Positions 10,827-22,063 of a stretch of DNA of 64,000 nucleotides are shown here, in pieces (positions within the stretch are counted from its first letter, which is position 1; each line of letters opens with the position of its first letter). The stretch lies in NCBI RefSeq assembly GCF_020520425.1, contig NC_079488.1, positions 4,689,747 to 4,753,746 of the forward strand. The letters run 5' to 3'. The notes beneath the pieces were generated by a model. It was not told the DNA's origin. It was given only the letters and a program-made list of their open reading frames with translations, and did no database searches. Made by a program: the position numbers and the translations under genes. The stretch is from Spinacia oleracea (taxonomy: Eukaryota > Streptophyta > Magnoliopsida > Caryophyllales > Amaranthaceae).

Positions 10827-13681
10827 TTTAAAAACTACAATTGAAAAGAATAAAAAAATAAATAACCATTCACAGTTTCTCTTAATAAACTTAAATTGTA
10901 GCATACATGCATAATTCAATGTTTATTAAGCATTTTATTCAAGTTATGTGTTCCGGCAGGTGTGAATAAAATGATTCCAAGATCCTAAAATCATTGAAGA
11001 ACTAAGCACAGTTTGTCGACTTAATCCTAAAACATCTTAGGTAAGCAAAAGCCTTTTGCTAATAGTCTAGAAACTATTCTTGGTTGATAGGTACGTCTAA
11101 GAACTTATTAGGTAAACCTATCGATTTTGCCACGACATAAAAGGACTCCTTACTTATATCGTTGAGTTTCACCAAAACTAACATGTACTCACAATTATTT
11201 GTGTACCTTGCCCCTTTAGGACCAATAAGTAACACCTCGCTGAGCGAAAACTATTACTAGATTGATGTAAAGGATATCCAAGCAAGTGTATATTTTGGCA
11301 TGGCACCTTTTAACTCAATTTTTAAGTTTGGAACTTAAGGCTCTTACTATGTTGGTTAGATTTTAAGTGAACTAAAATCCTTAATCATGCAACATAATCA
11401 AGCTTTTGATCTCATGCATTTTAAGACATATTTAAAAGCAATAAATAACTTAAAACATGCATAAGATAAATGTGATCTAGTATGGCCCGACTTCATCTTG
11501 AAGCTTTAACTTCAAAGTCCGTCTTGAAAATCTCCGTGGGAGGCACCATTTTCTTCAAATAGGATAAGCTATAATTAAAACTAATTACAACTATTTGATG
11601 GTACGCAGACCATATTTGAATTGAAAAACAACTTTGGTACTTTAGACCAATTACATTCAAATTAATGGTACGCAGACCATATTTTCTATCATATTTGGGC
11701 CATACTAGTCACTTCATAACCTGCAAAACAGTACATATACAATATATACCATTCACCCATTCATTATCATGAATGGCCCACATAGCTGGTTAGTAAAACA
11801 CATTATGCATCACGTAAACATTTGCAGCAATTAATCAAGGGCACCAATAATCTACCAATTATTCAGTCCTTATTAATTCTAATCAAGTTGTTTTAACCTT
11901 AAGGATTTGTAGACCTAATCAAGAGTTTATGACTAAAAAGGGCTTCCACTCAAACCAATAAATTCATATGCTTTACTAATTTTAAACATAAAAATGTATT
12001 TCTAGTCTAACCGGAAACATACAAATTTAATTAAAATTTAAAGCTCATATAAATTTATAATTGAATCCAAAAAGTTTAATTTAATTTCAGTCGCATTTAA
12101 ATTAATTCATGATTTTAATTTTAGTAAAATAATTAGAATAAATAAAATTTATTATAATTACAATATTCAAAATTAAAATCCAAGAAAATAATTTAAATTA
12201 TTAATTTTAAAATTAATTAAAATTACGTAAACTGAAAATTTCAAATTAAACATTCAAAACGATCTAATCGCTACGCAAACACCCTACGCATCGCACGCCC
12301 ATGGGCCACACGCACTCAGCCATCGCTGGCCATGTGCGCGCAGCCCATGCGCTGCGTCGCATAGCTGCTGCTTCTACCCTTCGCAAGCAATCGCGCGAGT
12401 TGGTGCTCGCTGCGCGCGCGCCAGCGCTCGACGCACGCGAGCCATCGCTCGCTGTGCACGCTCGCCAGCGCTCGATGTGCGCGCTCGCCAGCGCTCGATG
12501 TGCGCGCTCGCCAGCGCTCGCTGTGCGCGCTTGCAAGCGCTCGCTTGATGCGAGCCAGCGCTCGTTGCGCGCGCTCGCCAGCGCTCGCTTGTGCGAGCCA
12601 GCGCTCGCTGCGAGAGGCATCGACGCTGGGCGCAGCACTCGTGGCACGCGAGCTTGCGCTCGCTGCGCGCGCTTGCGCGAGGCAGTGCTCGTTGTGGCGC
12701 AGCTCGCTTGCTGCCCACACGCGACTGCCGTGCCTTGCCTTCGCCCATGCCCATTCGTCCATTGCTCGTAGCCCACGACACAAGGCAGGGCTGCTGCCTT
12801 GTGCTCGTGTACCATGCCCTTGCTCATTGCATTCGTGCCGCATGGGCGACGAGCTCCCTTGCTCGTCGTCGCATGCCCGCACTATACAACACCCCTTAAG
12901 GGTAACACGTAGCGTCCATTGCTTTGTGCGTGCAAGTTATATGAACGAATCGCATAAAATTTAAAATTTATATTTAAAATTAATGACAAATTAATAAATA
13001 ATATTAATTTCATAATTTTAGGGCGAAAAATCGAAAATTTATTATTCAATTGATTTCCGATTAACATTGATTCAAGTCTAGGTCATAAAAATTTAAAATT
13101 TATCATAAATTTACAATTTTTATGGTGGTTTTTAATCATAGGTATCTAATTAAATTATAATTAATTATGAAAATCAAATTAATTCTAAATTATTCTAATT
13201 TTCAACAAATTAATCATAATTACAAATTAGATTGCATAATTAACAAGGCTAGGCATTCAAACTTGTTAAACATATACAGTAGGTCAATCAAAAATTCAAG
13301 ATTTATCAACAAGAATCGCAAATATTTAATTTAACATCTTAAATTTACGAAATTTTGCATTCGAAAAACTAAAACCTTCGAAAAGTCATAGTTAGGCTTC
13401 GAATTTGAGAATTCTGGGTTCGGCAGAAAAATATTAATTTTGTCAAAATTTTAGAATGCCTTTTACATGCGGAATTGACACAAAAATCACTCGATTTGGA
13501 TGAGTAACGAAAAAACTACCGAAAAACTGCGTACGTATAATTAAATAAACGCAATTTGCAATTAATTAACAATTACGAAAATTAATCACCCCTTTTTTTT
13601 TTTAATTCTTGCAAATTTGTAATATTTAACCATGTTCATGCAATTTAGATTATGAAAATAATAAGAGCCTCGCGATACCAC
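10827..13681 (-). mobile_element. Long leader of copia element B with primer-binding site
   Basis: About 2.85 kb separates the 5' LTR from gag, which is long for a copia element. The minus-strand sequence next to the LTR (13667-13681) reads TGGTATCGCGAGGCTC, a near match to the initiator-methionine tRNA primer site. The leader is almost identical to 4421-7182. The GC-rich island at about 12280-12890 differs most. No coding sequence is supported. Confidence 0.8.
12400..12612. repeat. Degenerate 21-bp GC-rich repeat in copia leader
   Basis: Related units of the type cgctcgccagcgctcgatgtg repeat with a roughly 21-bp period. The block occupies the same place as the 5918-6115 array but has a different unit consensus and copy number. 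This shows turnover of the array between two otherwise nearly identical leaders. Confidence 0.8.
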
Positions 13682-15070
13682 TGTTAGGTTATGATACATA
13701 TGACAATTCATAAATCATGCGGAAAAACCATTTAGCCAGGAATACATATTATTTACACATAATAATTTAGCATAGTTTAGATGCATACTCTTTGTTGCGT
13801 GCCTTCCCTAGCTGCGCCCGAACCGAACAAGAACAAGTCTTTAGGACTCCAAGTGTCGTCCCTCCGTAGATAGTCCACAGCACGTCCGGATCCGCCTTAA
13901 GATTGACCAACTAGAATCGCCCTTAAGGTACTAAAAATTTCGGCACTTTTGAGCAAGGAATGTGTCTGAATTTTTCTCTCAAAAACTCACTTTGAATACT
14001 TGAAAAACTTGTTATAAATTGTGAACCCATGCCACATATTTATAGGGGTATGGAAAGAGTATTGGAATCCTATTAGGATACGAATTAATTAAATTAGAAT
14101 CCTAATGAAACTCTTATTTAATTAATTTTATCAAATAGAATTAGGAATTTAATCATTAAACGAATCCTGTACGTTTTAGGTTTCGTATGTGAACACAAAC
14201 ACCCACGCACGCACAGCAGCCCACGAGGGGCGCCATGCGCGCGCGCGCACAGCCCGAGCATCGCAGCCCACGACTGCCGCAGCCTTGGGCGCGCGCTGGG
14301 CCTGCCTTGCGGTGGGCCTGGCGCAGCCTTGGGCTGGCGTGTGTTGTGGAGCGCGTTTCCCTTGCTGGACGTGGGCCTGGCTTCGTGCTGGGCCTTCGTC
14401 TAGCAAGCTCGTCCGATGCTAATTCGTACGACGCGCTTCCGATTAATTTTCCGATTCCGGAGTTCATTTCCGATACGAACAATATTTAACATTTCCGATT
14501 CCGGAATTAATTTCCGTTTCGAACAAATATTTAATATTTCCGTTTCCGGAATTATTTTCCGATTCCGATAATATTTCCGATTCAGACAATATTTCCGTTT
14601 CCGGCAATATTTCCGATTCCGGCAATATTTCTATTTCCAATAATATTTCCCGATATGTACCATGTTTCCGTTTCCGGCAACATCTACGACTTGGGTAATA
14701 TTTATATTTCCGATACGATCCATATTTCCGTTTCCGGCAATATCATCGTTTCCGGAGTATTCATTTCTTGCCTGTGACGATCTCAGCTCCACCTGAAACC
14801 AAGATCCGTCGATTCCGAATATCCATAGATGGAGTATTTAATGCCATTAAATACTTGATCCATTTACGTACTATTTGTGTGACCCTACGGGTTCAGTCAA
14901 GAGTAAGCTGTGGATTAATATTATTAATTCCACTTGAACTGAAGCGGCCTCTAGCTAGGCATTCAGCTCACTTGATCTCACTGAATTATTAACTTGTTAA
15001 TTAATACTGAACCGCATTTATTAGACTTAACATCGAATGCATACTTGGACCAAGGGCATTATTTCCTTCA
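13682..15070 (-). mobile_element. 5' LTR of copia element B
   Basis: This 1389-bp LTR has the same TGTTAGG and CCTTCA plus-strand ends as the other two copies. It is followed on its left by a primer-binding site and leader, so it is the 5' LTR of the minus-strand element whose gag-pol is at 8613-10826. On its right it abuts gypsy gag coding sequence. The first five bases there are ctcac, the predicted target duplication, but the partner site lies outside the window. Confidence 0.88.
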
Positions 15071-16675
15071 CTCACTCCCTTCTCCCAAGAAATAATGAAC
15101 ACCCCCCGCCGAGACAAAGTGAAGGTCCCTACCATCGAGCCTTTCGACGGAACTACGGATCCAGAAGAACACATGGTCGCCTATGAGGCTCAAATGAACG
15201 TTTAGACTGGATGCGGAGCTACTTGGTGCAGGTACTTTCCAACCACCTTGAAGGGTCTTGCCCTTATATGGTTCAACAAGCACGTACCAAAGGGAAGCAT
15301 CAAGAGCTACAGTGAGCATGAAAAGGTTTTCATCAGCCAATTCGCGGCGGGTCGGAAGCACCAAAGGACAAGTGTCAACTTAATGGCAGTCAGACAGGGA
15401 GAGACGGAGACCCTTCGCAATTATATTAAGAGATTCAATGAAGAAGTCCTAAAGATACACAATCTCAAGGACAAAACCAAGTTCGCAGCCCTCTTGGCAG
15501 GTCTTCAGCCAGATGACTTCAAGTTTGAATTGGTCAAGTCCGGGGTGTCCAACCTCGAGGAAGCAATGGAGAAGGCCCAAATGCACATTCAAGCCACAAA
15601 TATTTGTAAGATCAATTGGGGTGGTGAGAGTGGAACAAGGCAAAAACAAAAGCCAAGACCTAACGGCAGCCACGACCAAACTCAGCCCTCCCTCAAAAAG
15701 TCGGTTATGGTTGATGACCATGGTGAGGATCCGAGGTACAACCGCAATAGGCGGGAGATTTACCTTGATCTCAAAGGAAAAGACATCCTCCCTAAGCCAC
15801 CTGCAATCCGTACGCCCGAAGCAAAGCGAGACAAGTCACTTTGGTGTGAGTTTCACCACGAGTGCGGGCACACCACAAAGAACTGTAGGGAGCTGAAAAA
15901 GGCACTGGATCACTTGGCTGACAAGGGCAAGATGAATAATTACTTAATGAAGAATCCCCCAAAAGCAAAAGCCAAAGAAAAGGAGTCTCTTAGTGATGAT
16001 ACGGGAGACTACATTGGAGTGATAGCCGGAGGCTTGGCTACAGGCGGGTCTGTGAGCAAGGCGAAGGATAGCTTGTGGGCACTGGAACATCAAGTCCTAA
16101 AAGTGGCATCGGCTTCTCAAACAGCCCCGGTGATGACATTTGGTGGGAACACTTGTCATCCAATTCAAGAGTCCCATGACGATCCGCTGGTCATCGAGAT
16201 GAAAGTCGCTAACTCAACGGTAGGGCGAGTGTTAGTGGATAGTGGATCATCCGCCGACATCATTACTCTAAAGTGTCTAGAAGGGCTCAAGTATTCCAAA
16301 GATGATCTGAAAACCATCTCCCAGCCACTCATTGGATTTGGAGGTCAAGACGTCCATCCTCAAGGCACCATCAAGCTACCTGTCAGGTTGGGTCCTAAAA
16401 ACAAGGGAAGACAGTTGTTGGTAGACTTTCTTGTCGTGGACATCTCCCTGCCATACAACATCATCTTAGGCCGACCTCTACTAAGCAAAATAAAAGCCGC
16501 AATCTCGGTGTACCAACTTCTCATGCAGTTTGAGTTGGAAGATGGCTCCATGGGAAAAATCTTTGGGGATCAACAAGTGGGCAGGCGATGCTATGTTAAC
16601 AGCCTCAAGAGCGGGACAAGTACCCCCCAGCCACTGGCCAAGAAAGCCAAGCCAGAAGGGACTCGAAACTCCTGA
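15071..16675 (+). pseudogene. Gypsy gag-protease, truncated, one in-frame stop
   Basis: The reading frame is continuous from the LTR edge to 16675 except for a TAG at 15203-15205, where a glutamine codon would be expected (NV-stop-TGCGATWCRYF). Visible parts are the retrotransposon gag domain (WFNKHVPKGSIKSYSEHEKVF, LMAVRQGETETLRNYIKRF region), a zinc-knuckle-like CEFHHECGHTTKNC, and an aspartic protease with VDSGSSADI and the flap-side stretch IILGRPLLSKIKAAIS. The gag style resembles the Tat/Retand group. The start of gag is lost at the copia junction. The frame ends shortly after protease rather than running into RT. Confidence 0.85.
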
Positions 16676-16778
16676 AGGCAAGCCCCTCCCTCGCCCATGG
16701 AACACCGACAACCTTAGAAGGTTTTATGTTCAAACTCCTAAGAATTTCTCCCTTTCTCAAAAGTACTTAGCTTTATAG
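16676..16778 (+). pseudogene. Remnant of integrase C-terminal tail
   Basis: In another frame, immediately after the protease end, the sequence translates to PRPWNTDNLRRFYV followed by a short tail and a stop at 16776-16778. From family knowledge, Tat-type polyproteins end with a similar tryptophan-asparagine, leucine, arginine/lysine, tyrosine motif. Its position directly after protease fits an internal deletion that removed RT, RNase H and the integrase core. Confidence 0.6.
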
Positions 16779-17019
16779 CTCACATCCATAGTTTTCAATG
16801 ATGAAAGTGGGGGTAAGATACATGTAAGCCCGCCATAGGCTAAATAACATCTCATCATTGTAAACAAAGCTTTATATCTTCAAGGCAATAGTAAAGAGCT
16901 CGACCAGTAATATTACTTAGCAAATTTTGTTTCTAGAATGTTGTAAGTAGAAGCCAAACATTGGCCATGCAAGCGCAGCACACGTCAAAAGGAAAAGACA
17001 AGCCAAGTTCAAGCACATG
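16779..17019 (+). other. Gypsy 3' untranslated sequence before the arrays
   Basis: This is non-coding sequence between the pol remnant and the 101-bp array. It shows no gene or regulatory motif that I can support. Confidence 0.5.
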
Positions 17020-19300
17020 AACTCATACTTAGTGAAATAATCTAAGTCATTTTTGGTGCTTCATCGTTCGCCCAATCATGGGGCTCATTAGTCCTTTTGG
17101 AGAACAACAGCCCATTCCCATACTTAGCAAAATAATCTAAGTCATTTTCAAGAATGGCGCATCATCGTTCGCCCAAGCATGGGGCTCATTAGCTCCTTTG
17201 GAGAACAACAGCCCATTCCCATACTTAGCAAAATAATCTAAGTCATTTTCAAGAATGGCGCATCATCGTTCGCCCAAGCATGGGGCTCATTAGTCCCTTT
17301 GGAGAACAGCAGCCCATTCCCATACTTAGCAAAATAATCTAAGTCATTTTCAAGAATGGTGCATCATCGTTCGCCCAAACATGGGGCTCATTAGCTCCTT
17401 TGGAGAACAGAAGCCCATTCCCATACTTAGCAAAATAATCTAAGTCATTTTCAAGAATGGCGCATCATCGTTCTGTTAGGTTATGATACATATGACATTT
17501 ACATAGATCATGCGGAAACAACCATTAACCCAGGAAACATATTATTTACACATAATCATATAGCATAATTAGATGCATACTCTTTGTTGCGTGCCCTCCC
17601 TAGCTGCGCCCGAACCGAACAAGAACAAGTCTTTTAGGACTCCAAGTGTCGTCCCTCCGTAGATAGTCCACAGCACGTCCGGATCCGTCTTAAGATTGAC
17701 CAACTAGAATCGCCCTTAAGGTACTAGAAAATTTCGGCACTTTTGAGCAAGATGTGTGTTTGATTTTCTCTCAAAAAACTCACTTTTGAATACTTTGAAA
17801 CTTGTATCTAAATTATGACCCCTAGGCCTTTATTTATAGAGTTATGGAAAAGGAATCGTAATCCTAGTAGGATGCGAATTAATTGGAATTAGAATCCTAC
17901 ATGAATTCTATTTAATTAATTTATCCAATTAGGAATAGACATTTAATCATATACTGACTCTTGCAGATTCAGGAATCACGCATGAGCACAAACTCACACA
18001 CACACGGCAGCCACAAGGACTGCCCATGCGTGCGAGCTGCAGCCCACGCAGCAAGGCCCACGCATCCGTGGCCTTGGCGCGCGCTGGGCTTGTGGCGTGC
18101 GTGCTTGCTGGGCGACGGCCTGGCTTCGTGCTGGGCCTTCGTCCGGCAGGCCTCGTCCGATGCTAATTCGTACGATACGCTTCCGATTAAATTTCCATTT
18201 CCGGAATCTATTTCCGATACGAACAATATTTAATATTTCCGATTCCGGAATTAATTTCCGTTTCGAACAAATATTTAATATTTCCGTTTCCGGAATTATT
18301 TTCCGATTCCGGCAATATTTCCGATTCTGACAATATTTCCGTTTCCGGCAATATTTCCGATTCTGGTAATATTTCCATTTCCAATAATATTTTCCGATAC
18401 GTACCATGTTTCCGTTTCCGGCAACATCTACGACTTGGATAATATTCATATTTCCGATACGATCCATATTTCCGTTTCCGGCAATATCATCGTTTCCGGA
18501 GTATTCATTTCTTGCCTGTGACGATCTTAGCTCCCACTGAAACCAAGATCCGTCGGTTCCGAATATTCATAGATGGAGTATTTAATGCCATTAAATACTT
18601 GATCCGTTTACGTACTATTTGTGTGACCCTACGGGTTCAGTCAAGAGTAAGCTGTGGATTAATATCATTAATTCCACTTGAACTGAAGCGGCCTCTAGCT
18701 AGGCATTCAGCTCACTTGATCTCACTGAATTATTAACTTGTTAATTAATACTGAACCGCATTTATTAGACTTAACATAGAATGCATACTTGGACCAAGGG
18801 CATTATTTCCTTCACGTTCGCCCAAGCATGGGGCTCATTAGCTCCTTTGGAGAACAACAGCCCATTCCCATACTTAGCAAAATAATCTAAGTCATTTTCA
18901 AGAATGGCGCATCATCGTTCGCCCAAGCATGGGGCTCATTAGTCCCTTTGGAGAACATCAGCCCATTCTCATACTTAGCAAAATAATCTAAGTCATTTTC
19001 AAGAATGGTGCATCATCGTTCGCCCAAACATGGGGCTCATTAGCCCCTTTGGAGAACGGAAGCCCATTCCCATACTTAGCAAAATAATCTAAGTCATTTT
19101 CAAGAATGGCGCATCATCGTTCGCCCAAGCATGGGGCTCATTAGTCCCTTTGGAGAACAAACAGTCCATTCCCATACTTAGCAAAATAATCTAAGTCATT
19201 TTCAAGAATGGCGCATCGTCGTTCGTCCAAGCATGGGGCTCATTAGCTCCTTTGGAGAACAACAACTCATTCCCATACTTATCAAAATTTATCTAAGTCA
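17020..19300. repeat. 101-bp tandem array in gypsy 3' region
   Basis: The marker cccatt recurs at 17111, 17212, 17313, 17414, then after the solo LTR at 18861, 18962 and 19063, with variants at 19165 and 19266. The spacing is 101 or 102 bp. The distance 17414 to 18861 is 1447, which equals 101 plus the 1341-bp LTR plus a 5-bp target duplication, so array phase is preserved across the insertion. About ten units exist, and the first is shortened by about 10 bp. Confidence 0.95.
17474..18814 (-). mobile_element. Solo copia LTR with 5-bp target-site duplication
   Basis: This 1341-bp LTR is of the same family as 7183-8656 and 13682-15070. It is flanked on both sides by cgttc (17469-17473 and 18815-18819), and the array unit without an insertion contains a single cgttc. 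No internal region is present, so this is a solo LTR left by LTR-LTR recombination. Orientation is assigned by analogy with the full elements. Confidence 0.95.
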
Positions 19301-19735
19301 TGTGCGGAAAGTAGAAGCCATGGCACCGTCATGTGTATGACAAGTAGAAGCAGAAGCCATGGCACAATCATGTGCGGCGAGTAAAAGCCACGACACCATC
19401 ATGTGCGGCAAGGAGAAGCCATGGCACCATAAGTATAAGCCTTGGCACCATCATGTGCGGCAAGTAGAAGCCATGGCACCATAAGTAGAAGCCATGGCAC
19501 CATCATGTGCGGCGAGTAAAAGCCACGACACCATCATGTGCGGCAAGGAGAAGCCATGGCACCATAAGTAGAAGCCTTGGCACCATCATGTGCGGCAAGT
19601 AGAAGCCATGGCACCATAAGTAAAAGCCACGACACCATCATGTGCGGCAAAGAGAAGCCATGGCACCATAAGTAGAAGCCTTGACACCATCATGTGCGGA
19701 AAGTAGAAGCCATGGCACCATCATGTGCGACTCTC
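19301..19735. repeat. Irregular 31-36-bp tandem array
   Basis: The motif agaagccatggcaccatc alternates with atgtgcggcaagta in units of about 31-36 bp. Two-unit higher-order patterns (agccacgacaccatc versions alternating with agccatggcaccataa versions) are visible. It is the second array of the gypsy 3' region. Confidence 0.85.
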
Positions 19736-20075
19736 TCTCACGCACCGCACCCGACATCGGGCGACAAAACAACAGCCACGCCAAGAGAAAGCATCAGCCA
19801 TCATCCTACCCACGTACATACAGCGAAAAAAAAAAGAAAAAAAAAACAGGAGCAACCACGCCGAGAAAGGAACAGCCACGCCTGGCATGCCCTTCCTCCG
19901 CCAGCCTTCGCCAAAAAAAAAAAAAAAAAAGGGAGCAGCCACGCCTGGCATGCCCTTCCTTCGCCAGCCTTCGCGAAAAAAAAAAAAAGGAGCAGCCACG
20001 CCAATCGGCGCCTCTTGCCCGATTAACAAAGAGCAGCCACGCCGAGTCATAACAGCAGCCACGCCGCTCAACCAT
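19736..20075. repeat. A-rich spaced repeat cagccacgcc...cgccaaaaa
   Basis: At least two near-identical blocks (about 19874-19932 and 19933-19992) carry cagccacgcctggcatgccc, a pyrimidine-rich stretch and a homopolymer of 12-18 adenines. Related cagccacgcc fragments flank them. It looks like a transition zone feeding the next array. Open frames with lysine runs here are artefacts. Confidence 0.75.
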
Positions 20076-21427
20076 GCCCGCGCCCTTGGGGCGGAAAACA
20101 AAAGCCAAGACCAGCCTTGTTCCCGCGCCCTTGGGGTGGAAAACAAAAGCCAAGCCGAGCCTTGTGCCCGCGCCCTTGAGGCGGAAAACAATAGCCAAGC
20201 CGAGCCTTGTGCCCGCGCCCTTGGGGTGGAAAACAAAAGCCAAGCCGAGCCTTGTGCCGGCGCCCTTGGGGCGGAAAACAAAAGCCAAGCCCAGCCTTGT
20301 GCCCGTGCCCTAGGGGCGGAAAACAAAAGCCAAGCCGAGCCTTGTGCCCGCGCCCTTGGGGCGGAAAACAAAAGCCAAGCCGAGCCTTGTGCCCGCGCCC
20401 TTGGTGCGGAAAACAAAAGCCAAGCTCAACCTTGTGCCCGTGCCCTAGGGGCGGAAAACAAAAGCCAAGCTCAGCCTTGTGCACACGCCCTTGGGGCGGA
20501 AAACAAAAGCCAAGCCCAGCCTTGTGCCCGCGCCCTTGGGGCGGAAAACAAAAGAAACAAAAGCCAAGCCGAGCCTTGTGCCCGCGCCCTTGGGGTGGAA
20601 AACAAAAGCCAAGCCGAGCCTTGTGTCGGCGCCCTTGGGGCGGAAAACAAAAGCCAAGCCCAATCTTGTGCCCGCGCCCTTGGGGCGGAAAACAAAAGCT
20701 AAGCCCAGCCTTGTGCCCGTGCCCTAGGGGCGGAAAACAAAAGCCAAGCCGAGCCTTGTGCCCGCGCCCTTGGGGTGGAAAACAAAAGCCAAGCCGAGCC
20801 TTGTGCCGGCGCCCTTGGGGCGGAAAACAAAAGCCAAGCCGAGCCTTGTGCCCGCGCCCTTGGTGCGGAAAACAAAAGCCAAGCCGAGCCTTGTGCCCGC
20901 GCCCTTGGGGCGGAAAACAAAAGCCAAGCCGAGCCTTGTGCCCGCGCCCTTGGGGTGGAAAACAAAAGCCAAGCCGAGCCTTGTGCCGGCGCCCTTGGGG
21001 CGGAAAACAAAAGCCAAGCCCAGCCTTGTGCCCGCGCCCTTGGGGCGGAAAACAAAAGCCAAGCCCAGCCTTGTGCCCGTGCCCTAGGGGCGGAAAACAA
21101 AAGCCAAGCCGAGCCTTGTGCCCGCGCCCTTGGGGTGGAAAATAAAAGCCAAGCCAAGCCTTGTGCCGGCGCCCTTGGAGCGGAAAACAAAAGCCAAGCC
21201 GAGCCTTGTGCCCGCGCCCTTGGTGCGGAAAACAAAAGCCAAGCCGAGCCTTGTGTCGGCGCCCTTGGGGCGGAAAACAAAAGCCAAGCTCAACCTTGTG
21301 CCCGTGCCCTAGGGGCGGAAAACAAAAGCCAAGCCAAGCCTTGTGCGCGCGCCCTTGGGGCGGAAAACAAAAGCCAAGCCTAGCCTTGTGCCCGCGCCCT
21401 TGTGGCGGAAAACAAAAGCCAAGCCGC
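20076..21427. repeat. 45-bp tandem array, about 30 units
   Basis: The unit is a 45-bp sequence containing gcgcccttggggcgg, aaaacaaaag and ccttgtgccc. One unit near 20550 has a 9-bp internal duplication. Unit variants (ggggtgg, ggtgcgg, ccctaggggcgg, ccggcgccc) recur in the same order in places, for example near 20590-20760 and 20950-21110, giving a higher-order pattern of about 180 bp. Since 45 is divisible by three and the unit lacks stops in several frames, long open frames appear on both strands, with 15-residue repeats such as ALGAENKSQAEPCAR. No start context or domain supports coding. Confidence 0.95.
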
Positions 21428-21639
21428 GCGCGTCACACCCATACCTCTCTCAGCACAAATTTGAAGCAACCGCCCAATGTGGAATGTCTCAACTAGGCAT
21501 GGCCTTCGCCAAGCTCACAAACATTGCTAGCCAGCCGGGCAAGTAACCCATGTATACGTAACAAAAGCCGGAGGGCTGAGTTCATTCCGCCAAACTCCCG
21601 AGTCTTTGGCCAGAACTCGCAAATTTGGCGTGGGGCTAA
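21428..21639 (+). other. Gypsy sequence between arrays and 3' LTR
   Basis: This is non-coding. It ends in a purine-biased stretch (ggcgtggggctaa, about 21627-21639), which may be the polypurine tract just before the LTR start at 21640. Confidence 0.5.
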
Positions 21640-22063
21640 TGTTCGGGCCCCCCCGTGTGGGACCCACTTTCTACACAAATTACCAAGATACCCTTTCAGG
21701 GGAAATTACTGAAAATACCCTCAAACACAAACCTCTTGATGGGCTCAGACCAGAAGTTAGGGGCCCATATCTCAACCCCCTACAGGCCCAAGATTCCATA
21801 CCCCTACACTTGCCTATATTTACTAATAATGCCATCCTGCACTACTATAAATATGCTTCACCTAATCATTACTCAGGTATGCAATTATTCCCACACTGAC
21901 TCTCTCACTACTTTCTCTCTTTACAAGAACTGACTTGAGCGTCGGATAGGGTTTTCTCGGGAACACCCCCGAGCCAGTTTACGTTTGTCGTTTTTGTAGG
22001 ACAAACCACAACCGATTGGAGGAAAACGACAGCCTGGTTGAAGAGGCTTCCCCTATTTTCACA
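21640..22063 (+). mobile_element. 3' LTR of the gypsy element
   Basis: It starts TGTTCGGGCCC and ends at TTTTCA(CA), about 424 bp. It contains a TATA box (tataaata, 21846-21853). About 90 bp downstream of that is a conserved-looking leader-type block with ttttctcgggaacacccc. The exact 3' end (22061 or 22063) cannot be fixed because the 5' copy and its target duplication are outside the window. Confidence 0.7.

Larger units (their letters stand above)
15071..22063 (+). mobile_element. Tat-like Ty3/gypsy element with internal deletion (3' part)
   Basis: This covers gag-protease, an integrase tail, three tandem arrays and a 3' LTR, in that order on the plus strand. The 5' part of gag and the 5' LTR are cut off by copia element B and would lie left of the window. 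RT, RNase H and most of integrase are missing, so the element is non-autonomous. A solo copia LTR is inserted at 17474-18814. Tandem arrays between pol and the 3' LTR are a known habit of Tat-lineage elements. Confidence 0.75.

Noticed and set aside
12264..12964. Open frames in the GC-rich island of leader B
   Set aside because: Same reason as in leader A: low-complexity repeat with both strands open.
15068..15364. Minus-strand open frame opposite gypsy gag
   Set aside because: It is the antisense of conserved gag codons and shows no family features.
20207..21145. A 312-residue open frame of PRPWGGKQKPSRALC repeats
   Set aside because: It is one of several equally open frames on both strands of a 45-bp array. 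There is no promoter or flanking unique coding sequence.
20076..21427. CRISPR-like regular repeat pattern
   Set aside because: Units are directly contiguous without unique spacers, and the context is a plant retrotransposon. It is a minisatellite.
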